Made by a program: the position numbers and the translations under genes | In this document: positions 45,123-60,669 of the stretch, piece after piece | How the letters are laid out: every line of letters begins with the position of its first letter | Position numbering within the stretch: the first letter of the stretch is position 1 | Assembly (NCBI GenBank): GCA_014843695.1 | Contig: JABXNX010000073.1 | Location: 1 to 64,000 of the forward strand | Direction of reading: 5' to 3' | DNA: 64,000 bases | Source: Archivesica marissinica | Lineage: Eukaryota > Mollusca > Bivalvia > Venerida > Vesicomyidae | Notes under the pieces: model-generated | What the model was told of the DNA's origin: nothing | Database searches by the model: none | The model's input: the letters and a program-made list of their open reading frames with translations, nothing else

Positions 45123-45433
45123 CCACTTAAACCATGGATATCCACTTATACCATGGGAATCCACTTATACCACGGATATCCACTTATACCACAGTTATCC
45201 ACTTATACCATGGGTATCTACTTATACCACGGATATCCACTTATACCACGGGTATCCATTTATACAACGGATATCTACTTATACCATGGGTATCCACTTA
45301 TACCATGAGTATCCACTTATACCACGGATATCCACTTATACCACGGGTATCTACTTATACCACGGGTATCCACTTATACCACAGATATCCACTTATACCC
45401 GCTTATACCACGGGTATCCACTTATACCACTGA
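44840..45433. repeat. HOR segment repeated at 47264-47857 (offset 2424)
   Basis: From the TGCTTATACC marker through ATATCCATCCAC (45077 and 47501) and the 300-bp TTAAACC module (45134 and 47558), the variant order matches at 2424 bp. After 45433 the contexts differ (CCAAGGG against CCATGGG). This is the half-period form of the 4.2-4.5-kb HOR, meaning one half-unit was duplicated or the alternate half lost. Confidence 0.8.
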
Positions 45434-45589
45434 TATCCAATTATACCCGCTTATACCAAGGGTATCCACTTATACCACGGGTATCCACTTATACCACGGA
45501 TATCCACTTATACCATGGGTATCCACTTATACCACTGGTATCCACTTATACCATGGTTATCCACTTATACCATGGGTATCCACTTATAC

Positions 45590-45880
45590 CACGGTATCCC
45601 TTATACCATGGGTATCCACTTATACCACGGATATCCACTTATACCACAGTTATCCACTTATACCACTGGTATCCACTTATACCATGGTTATCCACTTATA
45701 CCATGGGTATCCACTTATACCACGGATATCCACTTATACCATGGGTATCCACTTATACGACGGATATCCATTTATACCACGTATCCACTTATACCACAGT
45801 TATCCACTTATACCACATATATCCACTTATACCATGGGTATCCACTTATACGACGGATATCCACTTATACCATGGTATCC
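45590..45880. repeat. Cluster of deletions in the HOR
   Basis: CCACGGTATCCCTTATACC (about 45590), CCACGTATCC (about 45778) and CCATGGTATCC (about 45870) each lose one to five bases. Large parts of the expected HOR order are also missing relative to the copies at about 34.4 and 43.2 kb, so this looks like a compressed HOR copy. Confidence 0.65.
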
Positions 45881-47263
45881 ACTTATACCATGGGTATCTA
45901 CTTATACCACGGATATCCACTTATACCACGGATATCCACTTATACCATGGGTATCTACTTATACCACGGATATCCACTTATACCACGGATATCCACTTAT
46001 ACCATGGGTATCCACTTATACCATGGGTATCCACTTATACCACGGATATCCACTTATACCATGGGTATCCACTTATAACACAGATATCCACTTATACCAT
46101 GGGCATCCACTTATACCACGGATATCCATTTATACCACAGTTATCCACTTATACTATGAGTATCTACTTATACCACGGGTATCCATTTATACCACGGGTA
46201 TCTACTTATACCACGGGTATCCACTTATACCACGGATATCCACTTATACTACGGGTATCTACTTATACCACGGGTATCCACTTATACCACTGATATCCAA
46301 TTATACCTGCTTATACCATGGGTATCCACTTATACCACGGGTATCCACTTATACCACGGATATCCACTTATACCGCTTATACCATGGGTATCCACTTATA
46401 CCACGGATATCCACTTATACCACGGATATCCATTATACCACGGGTATCCACTTATACCATGGGTATCCACTTATACCATGGGTATCCACTTATACCATGG
46501 GTATCCACTTATACCACGGATATCCACTTATACCATGGGTATCCACTTATACCACGGATATCCACTTATACCACAGTTATCCACTTATACCATGGTTATC
46601 CACTTATACCATGGGTATCCACTTATACCACGGATATCCACTTATACCATGGGTATCCACTTATACCACGGATATCCACTTATACCACAGTTATCCACTT
46701 ATACCACAGATATCCACTTATACCATGGGTATCCACTTATACCACGGATATCCACTTATACCATGGGTATCCACTTATACCACGGGTATCCACTTATACC
46801 ACGGATATCCACTTATACCATGGGTGTCCACTTATACCACTGGTATCCACTTATACCATGGTTACCCACTTATACCATGGGTATCCACTTATACCACGGA
46901 TATCCACTTATACCATGGGTATCCACTTATACCACGGATATCCACTTATACCACAGTTATCCACTTATACCACGGATATCCACTTATACCATGGGTATCT
47001 ACTTATACCACGGATATCCACTTATACCATGGGTATTCACTTATAACACAGATATCCACTTATACTATGGGCATCCACTTATACCACGGATATCCATTTA
47101 TACCACAGTTATCCATTTATACTATGGGTATCTACTTATACCACGGGTATCCATTTATACCACGGGTATCTACTTATACCACTGGTATCCACTTATACCA
47201 CGGATATACTACGGGTATCTACTTATACCACTGGTATCCACTTATACCACTGATATCCAATTA

Positions 47264-47857
47264 TACCTGCTTATACCATGAGTATCCACTTATACCACGG
47301 GTATCCACTTATACCACGGATATCCACTTATACCCGCTTATACCATGGGTATCCACTTATACCACGGATATCCACTTATACCACGGATATCCATTTATAC
47401 CACGGGTATCCACTTATACCATGGGTATCCACTTATACCATGGGTATCCACTTATACCATGGGTATCCATTTATACCACGGATATCCACTTATACCACAG
47501 ATATCCATCCACTTATACCATGGGTATCCACTTATACCACAGATATCCACTTAAACCATGGATATCCACTTATACCATGGGAATCCACTTATACCACGGA
47601 TATCCACTTATACCACAGTTATCCACTTATACCATGGGTATCTACTTATACCACGGATATCCACTTATACCACGGGTATCCATTTATACAACGGATATCT
47701 ACTTATACCATGGGTATCCACTTATACCATGAGTATCCACTTATACCACGGATATCCACTTATACCACGGGTATCTACTTATACCACGGGTATCCACTTA
47801 TACCACATATATCCACTTATACCCGCTTATACCACGGGTATCCACTTATACCACTGA
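47264..47857. repeat. HOR segment repeated from 44840-45433
   Basis: Right partner of the 2424-bp pair. It is the last place where the ATATCCATCCAC marker and the CATGGGAATCC module occur together. Beyond it the array changes to the palindrome-rich mosaic seen from 48.2 kb on. Confidence 0.8.
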
Positions 47858-50800
47858 TATCCAATTATACCCGCTTATACCATGGGTATCCACTTATACC
47901 ACGGGTATCCACTTATACCATGGTTATCCACTTATACCACGGATATCCACTTATACCACGGATATCCACTTATACCACGGATATCCACTTATACCACTCG
48001 TATCCACTTATACCATGGTTATCCACTTATACCACGGATATCCACTTATACCATGGGTATCCACTTATACCACGGATATCCACTTATACCACGGATATCC
48101 ACTTATACCATGGGTATCCACTTATACCACAGATATCCACTTATACCATGGATATCCACTTATACCACAGATATCCACTTATACCATGGATATCCACTTA
48201 TAACCATGGTTATCCAATTATACCACAGTTATCCACTTATACCACAGTTATCCACTTATACCACGGTTATCCACTTATACCAGGGTTATCCACTTATACC
48301 ACGGATATCCACTTATACTACCGGTATCCACTTATACCACGGGTATCCACTTATACTACTGATATCCAATTATACCTGCTTATACCATGGGTATCCACTT
48401 ATACCACGGGTATCCACTTATACCACGGATATCCACTTATACACGCTTATACCATGGGTATCCACTTATACCACGGATATCCACTTATACCACGGATATT
48501 CATTTATACCACGGGTATCCACTTATACCATGGGTATCCACTTATACCATGGGTATCCACTTATACCACAGATATCCACTTATACCACGGATATCCACTT
48601 ATACCATGGGTATCCACTTATACCACAGATATCCACTTAAACCATGGATATCCACATATACCACAGATATCCACTTATACCACGGATATCCACTTATAAC
48701 CATGGTTATCCACTTATACCACGGATATCCAATTACACCACAGTTATCCACTTATACCACAGTTATCTACTTATACCACAGTTATCCACTTATACCATGG
48801 TTATCCACTTATACCACGGGTATCCAATTATACCACGGGTATACACTTATACCACGGTTATCCACTTATACCACGGGTATCCACTTATACTACGGTTATC
48901 CACTAATACCATGGATATCCACTAATACCACGGATATCCACTTATACCACGGTTATCCACTTATACCACAGTTATCCACTTATACCACAGTTATCCACTT
49001 ATACCATGGGTATCCACTTATACCACGGGTATCCACTTATACCACAGTTATCTACTTATACCACAGTTATCCACTTATACCATGGTTATCCACTTATACC
49101 ACGGGTATCCACTTATACCACGGGTATCCACTTATACCATGTGTATATACTTATACCACGGGTATCCACTTATACCACAGATATCCACTTATACCATGGA
49201 TATCCACTTATACCACGGATATCCACTTATACCATGGTTATCCACTTATACCACGGATATCCACTTATACCACAGTTATCCACTTATACCACAGTTATCC
49301 ACTTATACCACAGTTATCCACTTATACCATGGTTATCCACTTATACCACGGGTATCCACTTATACCACGGTTATCCACTTATACCACGTGTATCCACTTA
49401 TACCACGGGTATCCACTTATACCACGGATATCCACTTATACCACGGGTATCCACTTATACCACGGGTATCCACTTATACCACGGGTATCCACTTATACCA
49501 CGGGTATCCACTTATACCACGGTTATCCACTTATACCACGGATATCCACTTATACCACGGATATCCACTTATACCACGGTTATCCACTTATACCACGGTT
49601 ATCCACTTATACCACAGTTATCCACTTATACCATGGGTATCCACTTATACCACGGGTATCCACTTATACCACGGGTATCCACTTATACCACGGGTATCCA
49701 CTTATACCACAGTTATCCACTTATACCACTGGTATCCACTTATACCATGGTTATCCACTTATACCACGGATATCCACTTATACCATGGTTATCCACTTAT
49801 ACCATGGGTATCCACTTATACCACAGATATCCACTTAAACCATGGATATCCACTTATACCATGAATATCCACTTATACCACGGATATCCACTTATACCAT
49901 GAGTATCCACTTATACCACGGATATCCACTTATACCACGATATCCACTTAAACCACAGTTATCCACTTATACCACGGATATCCACTTATACCACAGTTAT
50001 CCACTTATACCATGAGTATCCACTTATACCACGGATATCCACTTATACCACGGTTATCCACTTATACCATGGGTATCCACTTATACCATGGGTATCCACT
50101 TATACCACAGATATCCACTTAAACCATGGATATCCACTTATACCATGAGTATCCACTTATACCACGGATATCCACTTATACCATGACTATCCACTTATAC
50201 CACGGATATCCACTTATACCACGGTTATCCACTTATACCACGGATATCCACTTATACCACAGTTATCCACTTATACCATGGGTATCCACTTATACCACAG
50301 ATATCCACTTATACCACGGATATCCACTTATAACCATGGTTATCCACTTATACCACGGATATCCACTTATACCACAGTTATCCACTTATACCATGGGTAT
50401 CCACTTATACCATGAGTATCCACTTATACCACGGATATCCACTTATACCACGGTTATCCACTTATACCACGGTTATCCACTTATACCACGGATATCCACT
50501 TATACCATGGTTATCCACTTATACCACGGATATCCACTTATACAACAGTTATCCACTTATACCATGGGTATCCACTTATACCATGGGTATCCACTTATAC
50601 CACGGATATCCACTTATACCACGGTTATCCACTTATACCACGGTTATCCACTTATACCACGGATATCCACTTATACCACGGTTATCCACTTATACCACGG
50701 GTATCCACTTATACCACGGGTATCCACTTATACCACGGATATCCACTTATACCACGGGTATCCACTTATACCACGGGTATCCACTTATACCACGGGTATC

Positions 50801-51825
50801 CACTTATACCACGGGTATCCACTTATACTACGGTTATCCACTTATACCACGGATATCCACTTATACCACGGATATCCACTTATACCATGGTTATCCACTT
50901 ATACCACAGTTATCCACTTATACCATGGTTATCCACTTATACCACGGGTATCCACTTATACCACGGGTATCCACTTATACCACGGGTATCCACTTATACC
51001 ACGGGTATCCACTTATACTACGGTTATCCACTAATACCACGGATATCCACTTATACCACGGGTATCCACTTATACCACTGATATCCAATTATATCTGCTT
51101 ATACCATGGGTATCCACTTATACTATTGGTATCCACTTATACCATGGTTATCCACTTATACAATGGGTATCCACTTATACCATGGTTATCCACTTATACC
51201 ACGGATATCCACTTATACCACGGATATCCACTTATACCACGGATATCCACTTATACCACGGATATCCACTTATACCATGGTTATCCACTTATACCACGGG
51301 TATCCACTTATACCACGGATATCCACTTATACCATGGGTATCCACTTATACCACGGATATCCACTTATACCACGGATATCCACTTATACCATGAGTATCC
51401 ACTTATACCACGGATATCCACTTATACCACGATATCCACTTATACCACAGTTATCCACTTATACCACGGATATCCACTTATACCACAGTTATCCACTTAT
51501 ACCATGAGTATCCACTTATACCACGGATATCCACTTATACCATGGTTATCCACTTATACCATGGGTATCCACTTATACCATGGGTATCCACTTATACCAC
51601 AGATATCCACTTAAACCATGGATATCCACTTTTACCATGAGTATCCACTTATACCACGGATATCCACTTATACCATGACTATCCACTTATACCACGGATA
51701 TCCACTTAAACCACAGTTATCCACTTATACCACGGATATCCACTTATACCACAGTTATCCACTTATACCATGAGTATCCACTTATACCACAGATATCCAC
51801 TTATACCACGGATATCCACTTATAC

Positions 51826-51862
51826 CATGTATCCCTTATAGGTATCCACTTAACCAGTTATC
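51826..51862. other. Short scrambled monomers
   Basis: CCATGTATCCCTTATAGGTATCC followed by CTTAACCAGTTATCC replaces about two regular monomers at the place where related HOR copies (for example near 59320 and 61556) carry the palindromic TATAACCATGGTTAT monomer. The palindrome appears to be deleted and rearranged here. Confidence 0.65.
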
Positions 51863-53289
51863 CACTTATACCACGGATATCCAATTATACAACAGTTATC
51901 CACTTATACCATGGGTATCCACTTATACCATGAGTATCCACTTATACCACGGATATCCACTTATACCACGGTTATCCACTTATACCACGGTTATCCACTT
52001 ATACCACGGATATCCACTTATAACCATGGTTATCCACTTATACCACGGATATCCAATTATACAACAGTTATCCACTTATACCATGGGTATCCACTTATAC
52101 TATGAGTATCCACTTATACCACGGATATCCACTTATACCACGGTTATCCACTTATACCACGGTTATCCACTTATACCACGGATATCCACTTATACTACGG
52201 GTATCTACTTATACCACGGGTATCCACTTATACTACTGATATCCAATTATACCTGCTTATACCATGGGTATCCACTTATACCACGGGTATCCACTTATAC
52301 CACGGATATCCACTTATACCCGCTTATACCATGGGTATCCACTTATACCACGGATATCCACTTATACCACGGATATCCATTTATACCACGGGTATCCACT
52401 TATACCATGGGTATCCACTTATACCATGGGTATCCACTTATACCACGGATATCCACTTATACCACAGATATCCACTTATACCACAGATATCCACTTATAC
52501 CATGGGTATCCACTTATACCACAGATATCCACTTATACCACGGATATCCACTTATACCATGGGTATCCACTTATACCACAGATATCCACTTAAACCATGG
52601 ATATCCACTTATACCACAGATATCCACTTATACCACGGATATCCACTTATAACCATGGTTATCCACTTATACCACGGATATCCAATTATACCACAGTTAT
52701 CCACTTATACCACAGTTATCTACTTATACCACAGTTATCCACTTATACCATGGTTATCCACTTATACCACGGGTATCCACTTATACCACGGGTATCCACT
52801 TATACCACGGGTATCCACTTATACCACGGGTATCCACTTATACCATGGGTATCCACTTATACCACGGATATCCACTTATACAACGGATATCCATTTATAC
52901 CACGGGTATCCACTTATACCATGGGTATCCACTTATACCATGGGTATCCTCTTATACCATGGGTATCCACTTATACCACAGATATCCACTTATACCACAG
53001 ATATCCACTTATACCACAGATATCCACTTATACCACAGATATCCACTTATACCATGGGTATCCACTTATACCACATATATCCACTTATACCACGGATATC
53101 CACTTATACCATGGGTATCCACTTATACCACAGATATCCACTTAAACCATGGATATCCATTTATACTACAGATATCCACTTATACCACGGATATCCACTT
53201 ATAACCATGGTTATCCACTTATACCACGGATATCCAATTATACCACAGTTATCCACTTATACCACGGGTATCCACTTATACCACGGGTA

Positions 53290-53695
53290 TCCACTTATAC
53301 CACGGTATCCACTTATACCACGGGTATCCACTTATACACGGTATCCACTTATACCACAGTTATCCACTTATACCACAGTTATCCACTTATACCATGGATC
53401 CACTTATACCACGGGTATCCACTTATACCACGGTATCCACTTATACCACGGGTATCCACTTATACCACGGGTATCCACTTATACCACGGTATCCACTTAT
53501 ACCACGGATATCCACTTATACCACGGATATCCACTTATACCATGGTTATCCACTTATACCACAGTTATCCACTTATACCATGGTTATCCACTTATACCAC
53601 GGTATCCACTTATACCAGTATCCCTTATACCATGGTATCCACTTATACCAGTATCCACTTATACCAGTATCCACTTATACCAGGGTATCCACTTA
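53290..53695. repeat. Cluster of 16-18-bp truncated monomers
   Basis: This is the densest run of short units in the window. It holds several CCACGGTATCC and CTTATACACGG forms, a CCATGGATCC at about 53394, then three CCAGTATCC monomers (16-bp units, about 53617, 53650 and 53666), a CCCTTATACC and CCAGGGTATCC. The consecutive 16-mers are a minor repeat phase of their own, suggesting local slippage expansion of a 3-bp-deleted monomer. Confidence 0.78.
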
Positions 53696-54540
53696 TACCA
53701 CGGGTATCCACTTATACCACGGGTATCCACTTATACCACGGGTATCCACTTATACTACGGTTATCCACTAATACCATGGATATCCACTTATACCACAGGT
53801 ATCCACTTATACCACGGGTATATACTTATACCACGGGTATCCACTTATACCACAGATATCCACTTATACCACGGGTATCCACTTATACCACTGATATCCA
53901 ATTATACCTGCTTATACCATGGGTATCCACTTATACCATTGGTATCCACTTATACTATGGTTATCCACTTATACAATGGGTATCCACTTATACCATGGTT
54001 ATCCACTTATACCACGGATATCCACTTATACCACGGATATCCACTTATACCATTCGTATCCACTTATACCATGGTTATCCACTTATACCACGGATATCCA
54101 CTTATACCATGGTTATCCACTTATACCATGGGTATCCACTTATACCACAGATATCCACTTAAACCATGGATATCCACTTATACCATGAATATCCACTTAT
54201 ACCACGGATATCCACTTATACCATGAGTATCCACTTATACCACGGATATCCACTTATACCACGGATATCCACTTAAACCACAGTTATCCACTTATACCAC
54301 GGATATCCACTTATACCACAGTTATCCACTTATACCATGAGTATCCACTTATACCACGGATATCCACTTATACCATGGTTATCCACTTATACCATGGGTA
54401 TCCACTTATACCATGGGTATCCACTTATACCACGGATATCCACTTATAACCATGGTTATCCACTTATACCACGGATATCCACTTATACCACAGTTATCCA
54501 CTTATACCATGGGTATCCACTTATACCATGAGTATCCACT

Positions 54541-55138
54541 TATACCACGGTTATCCACTTATACCACGGATATCCACTTATAACCATGGTTATCCACTTA
54601 TACCACGGATATCCAATTATACAACAGTTATCCACTTATACCATGGGTATCCACTTATACTATGAGTATCCACTTATACCACGGATATCCACTTATACCA
54701 CGGTTATCCACTTATACGACGGTTATCCACTTATACCACGGATATCCACTTATACTATGGGTATCTACTTATACCACGGGTATCCACTTATACTACTGAT
54801 ATCCAATTATACCTGCTTATACCATGGGTATCCACTTATACCACGGGTATCCACTTATACCACGGATATCCACTTATACCCGCTTATACCATGGGTATCC
54901 ACTTATACCACGGATATCCACTTATACAACGGATATCCATTTATACCACGGGTATCCACTTATACCATGGGTATCCACTTATACCATGGGTATCCACTTA
55001 TACCACGGATATCCACTTATACCACAGATATCCACTTATACCACAGATATCCACTTATACCATGGGTATCCACTTATACCACAGATATCCACTTATACCA
55101 CGGATATCCACTTATACCATGGGTATCCACTTATACCA
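54541..55138. repeat. 598-bp segment matching 61691-62288 with one difference
   Basis: At an offset of 7150 bp the copies agree across the AACCATGGTTAT palindrome, ACAACAGTT, TATGAGTATCC, TACGACGG, TACTACTGAT marker and CCCGCTTATACC. The only difference I find is T at 54758 against C at 61908, a TpG/CpG difference within CTAYGG. Related but less similar copies sit around markers TACTACTGAT at 52231, 56568 and 59704. Confidence 0.88.
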
Positions 55139-58100
55139 CAGATATCCACTTAAACCATGGATATCCATTTATACCACAGATATCCACTTATACCACGGAT
55201 ATCCACTTATAACCATGGTTATCCACTTATACCACGGATATCCAATTATACCACAGTTATCCACTTATACCACAGTTATCTACTTATACCACAGTTATCC
55301 ACTTATACCATGGTTATCCACTTATACCACGGGTATCCACTTATACCACGGGTATCCACTTATACCACGGGTATCCACTTATACCACGGGTATCCACTTA
55401 TACCATGGGTATCCACTTATACCACGGATATCCACTTATACAACGGATATCCATTTATACCACGGGTATCCACTTATACCATGGTTATCCACTTATACAA
55501 TGGGTATCCACTTATACCATGGTTATCCACTTATACCACGGATATCCACTTATACCACGGATATCCACTTATACCACGGATATCCACTTATACCATTCGT
55601 ATCCACTTATACCATGGTTATCCACTTATACCACGGATATCCACTTATACCATGGTTATCCACTTATACCATGGGTATCCACTTATACCACAGATAACCA
55701 CTTAAACCATGGATATCCACTTATACCATGAATATCCACTTATACCACGGATATCCACTTATACCATGAGTATCCACTTATACCACGGATATCCACTTAT
55801 ACCACGGATATCCACTTAAACCACAGTTATCCACTTATACCACGGATATCCACTTATAACAGTATCACTTATACCATGAGTATCCACTTATACCACGGAT
55901 ATCCACTTATACCATGGTTATCCACTTATACCATGGGTATCCACTTATACCATGGGTATCCACTTATACCACAGATATCCACTTAAACCATGGATATCCA
56001 CTTTTACCATGAGTATCCACTTATACCACGGATATCCACTTATACCATGACTATCCACTTATACCACGGATATCCACTTAAACCACAGTTATCCACTTAT
56101 ACCACGGATATCCACTTATACCACAGTTATCCACTTATACCATGAGTATCCACTTATACCACAGATATCCACTTATACCACGGATATCCACTTATAACCA
56201 TGGTTATCCACTTATACCACGGATATCCAATTATACAACAGTTATCCACTTATACCATGGGTATCCACTTATACCATGAGTATCCACTTATACCACGGAT
56301 ATCCACTTATACCACGGTTATCCACTTATACCACGGTTATCCACTTATACCACGGATATCCACTTATACCATGGTTATCCACTTATACCACGGATATCCA
56401 ATTATACAACAGTTATCCACTTATACCATGGGTATCCACTTATACTATGAGTATCCACTTATACCACGGATATCCACTTATACCACGGTTATACGACGGT
56501 TATCCACTTATACCACGGATATCCACTTATACTACGGGTATCTACTTATACCACGGGTATCCACTTATACTACTGATATCCAATTATACCTGCTTATACC
56601 ATGGGTATCCACTTATACCACGGGTATCCACTTATACCACGGATATCCACTTATACCCGCTTATACCATGGGTATCCACTTATACCACGGATATCCACTT
56701 ATACAACGGATATCCATTTATACCACGGGTATCCACTTATACCATGGGTATCCACTTATACCATGGGTATCCACTTATACCACGGATATCCACTTATACC
56801 ACAGATATCCACTTATACCACAGATATCCACTTATACCATGGGTATCCACTTATACCACAGATATCCACTTATACCACGGATATCCACTTATACCATGGG
56901 TATCCACTTATACCACAGATATCCACTTAAACCATGGATATCCATTTATACCACAGATATCCACTTATACCACGGATATCCACTTATAACCATGGTTATC
57001 CACTTATACCACGGATATCCAATTATACCACAGTTATCCACTTATACCACAGTTATCTACTTATACCACAGTTATCCACTTATACCATGGTTATCCACTT
57101 ATACCACGGGTATCCACTTATACCACGGGTATCCACTTATACCACGGGTATCCACTTATACTACGGGTATCCACTTATACCATGGGTATCCACTTATACC
57201 ACGGATATCCACTTATACAACGGATATCCATTTATACCACGGGTATCCACTTATACCATGGGTATCCACTTATACCATGGGTATCCACTTATACCATGGG
57301 TATCCACTTATACCACAGATATCCACTTATACCACAGATATCCACTTATACCACAGATATCCACTTATACCATGGGTATCCACTTATACCACATATATCC
57401 ACTTATACCACGGATATCTACTTATACCATGGGTATCCACTTATACCACAGATATCCACTTAAACCATGGATATCCATTTATACCACAGATATCCACTTA
57501 TACCACGGATATCCACTTATAACCATGGTTATCCACTTATACCACGGATATCCAATTATACCACAGTTATCCACTTATACCACAGTTATCTACTTATACC
57601 ACAGTTATCCACTTATACCATGGTTATCCACTTATATCACGGGTATCCACTTATACCACGGTTATCCACTTATACCACGTGTATCCACTTATACCACGGG
57701 TATCCACTTATACCACGGATATCCACTTATACCACGGGTATCCACTTATACCACGGGTATCCACTTATACCACGGGTATCCACTTATACCACGGGTATCC
57801 ACTTATACTACGGTTATCCACTAATACCACGGATATCCACTTATACCACGGATATCCACTTATACCATGGTTATCCACTTATACCACAGTTATCCACTTA
57901 TACCATGGTTATCCACTTATACCACGGGTATCCACTTATACCACGGGTATACACTTATACCACGGGTATCCACTTATACTACGGTTATCCACTTATACCA
58001 TGGATATCCACTTATACCACGGATATCCACTTATACCACGGTTATCCACTTATACCACAGTTATCCACTTATACCACAGTTATCCACTTATACCATGGGT

Positions 58101-58436
58101 ATCCACTTATACCACGGGTATCCACTTATACCACAGATATCCACTTATACCACGGGTATCCACTTATACCACTGATATCCAATTATATCTGCTTATACCA
58201 TGGGTATCCACTTATACCATTGGTATCCACTTATACCATGGTTATCCACTTATACAATTGGTATCCACTTATACCACGGGTATCCTCTTATACCACGGGT
58301 ATCCACTTATACCACGGGTATCCACTTATACTACGGTTATCCACTAATACCACGGATATCCACTTATACCACGGATATCCACTTATACCATGGTTATCCA
58401 CTTATACCACAGTTATCCACTTATACCATGGTTATA

Positions 58437-59919
58437 CACTTATACCACGGGTATCCACTTATACCACGGGTATACACTTATACCACGGGTTTCCACTTAT
58501 ACCACGGGTATCCACTTATACTACGGTTATCCACTAATACCACAGATATCCACTTATACCACGGGTATCCACTTATACCACTGATATCCAATTATATCTG
58601 CTTATACCATGGGTATCCGCTTATACTATTGGTATCCACTTATACCATGGTTATCCACTTATACAATGGGTATCCACTTATACCATGGTTATCCACTTAT
58701 ACCACGGATATCCACTTATACCACGGATATCCACTTATACCACGGATATCCACTTATACCACTCGTATCCACTTATACCATGGTTATCCACTTATACCAC
58801 GGATATCCACTTATACCATGGTTATCCACATATACGGGTATCCACTTATACCACAGATAACCACTTAAACCATGGATATCCACTTATACCATGAATATCC
58901 ACTTATACCACGGATATCCACTTATACCATGAGTATCCACTTATACCACAGTTATCCACTTATACCACGGTATCCACTTATACCACAGTTATCCACTTAT
59001 ACCATGAGTATCCACTTATACCACGGATATCCACTTATACCATGGTTATCCACTTATACCATGGGTATCCACTTATACGATGGGTATCCACTTATACCAC
59101 AAATATCCACTTAAACCATGGATATCCACTTTTACCATGAGTATCCACTTATACCACGGATATCCACTTATACCATGACTATCCACTTATACCACGGATA
59201 TCCACTTAAACCACAGTTATCCACTTATACCACGGATATCCACTTATACCACAGTTATCCACTTATACCATGAGTATCCACTTATACCACAGATATCCAC
59301 TTATACCACGGATATCCACTTATAACCATGGTTATCCACTTATACCACGGATATCCAATTATACAACAGTTATCCACTTATACCATGGGTATCCACTTAT
59401 ACCATGAGTATCCACTTATACCACGGATATCCACTTATACCACGGTTATCCACTTATACCACGGTTATCCACTTATACCACGGATATCCACTTATAACCA
59501 TGGTTATCCACTTATACCACGGATATCCAATTATACAACAGTTATCCACTTATACCATGGGTATCCACTTATACTATGGTATCCACTTATACCACGGATA
59601 TCCACTTATACCACGGTTATCCACTTATACGACGGTTATCCACTTATACCACGGATATCCACTTATACTACGGGTATCTACTTATACCACGGGTATCCAC
59701 TTATACTACTGATATCCAATTATACCTGCTTATACCATGGGTATCCACTTATACCACTGGTATCCACTTATACCATGGATATCCACTTATACCCGCTTAT
59801 ACCATGGGTATCCACTTATACCACGGATATCCACTTATACAACGGATATCCATTTATACCACGGGTATCCACTTATACCATGGGTATCCACTTATACCAT
59901 GGGTATCCACTTATACCAC
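58437..59919. repeat. 1.48-kb segment duplicated at 60670-62156
   Basis: The offset is 2233 bp at the left end and 2237 at the right end, changing at single small indels (CACATATACGGG at 58828 against CACATATACCATGGG at 61061; CTATGGTATCC at 59574 against CTATGAGTATCC at 61811). Shared rare variants include CGGGTTTCC, ATCCGCTTATACTATTGG, CAGATAACC, CATGAATATCC, CACAAATATCC and two palindromic 20-mers 172 bp apart. The intervening 59920-60669 is not part of the match. Confidence 0.88.
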
Positions 59920-60669
59920 AGATTTCCACTTATACCACAGATATCCACTTATACCACAGATATCCACTTATACCATGGGTATCCACTTATACCACAGATA
60001 TCCACTTATACCACGGATATCCACTTATACCATGGGTATCCACTTATACCACAGATATCCACTTAAACCACGGATATCCACTTATAACCATAGTTATCCA
60101 CTTATACCACGGATATCCAATTATACCACAGTTATCCACTTATACTACAGTTATCTACTTATACCACAGTTATCCACTTATACCATGGTTATCCACTTAT
60201 ACCACGGGTATCCACTTATACCACGGGTATCCACTTATCCCACGGGTATCCACTTATACCATGGGTATCCACTTATACCACGGATATCCACTTATACAAC
60301 GGATATCCATTTATACCACGGGTATCCACTTATACCATGGGTATCCACTTATACCATGGGTATCCTCTTATACCATGGGTATCCACTTATACCACAGATA
60401 TCCACTTATACCACAGATATCCACTTATACCACAGATATCCACTTATACCACAGATATCCACTTATACCATGGGTATCCACTTATACCACATATATCCAC
60501 TTATACCACGGATATCCACTTATACCATGGGTATCCACTTATACCAAAGATATCCACTTAAACCATGGATATCCATTTATACTACAGATATCCACTTATA
60601 CCACGGATATCCACTTATAACCATGGTTATCCACTTATACCACGGATATCCAATTATACCACAGTTATC

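Larger units (their letters stand above)
32521..45125. repeat. 4.2-4.5-kb higher-order repeat, nearly three tandem copies
   Basis: Rare marker monomers recur at a common long period. CCATGGCTATCC lies at 32765, 37273 and 41715 (intervals 4508 and 4442; an earlier one is at 31541). ATATCCATCCAC, a monomer with an internal deletion, lies at 33946, 36420, 38459, 40860, 42753 and 45077, alternating between two contexts so that like pairs are 4513, 4440, 4294 and 4217 bp apart. CCAAGGGTATACAC lies at 34325, 38838 and 43131 (4513 and 4293). The TTAAACC module at 34003, 38516 and 42810 gives the same values. Each HOR therefore holds roughly 220-240 monomers and has an internal half-period of about 1.9-2.5 kb. 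Successive copies shorten slightly through loss of whole monomers. Confidence 0.88.

Noticed and set aside
58822..58830. TTATCCACA, an exact bacterial DnaA-box consensus (also 61055-61063), with hundreds of TTATCCACT near matches, suggesting a replication origin or iterons
   Set aside because: The words are by-products of the D = T monomer (GGTTATCCACTT). A bacterial or plasmid origin has a handful of boxes beside an AT-rich region and initiator gene, not 64 kb of repeats with no gene.
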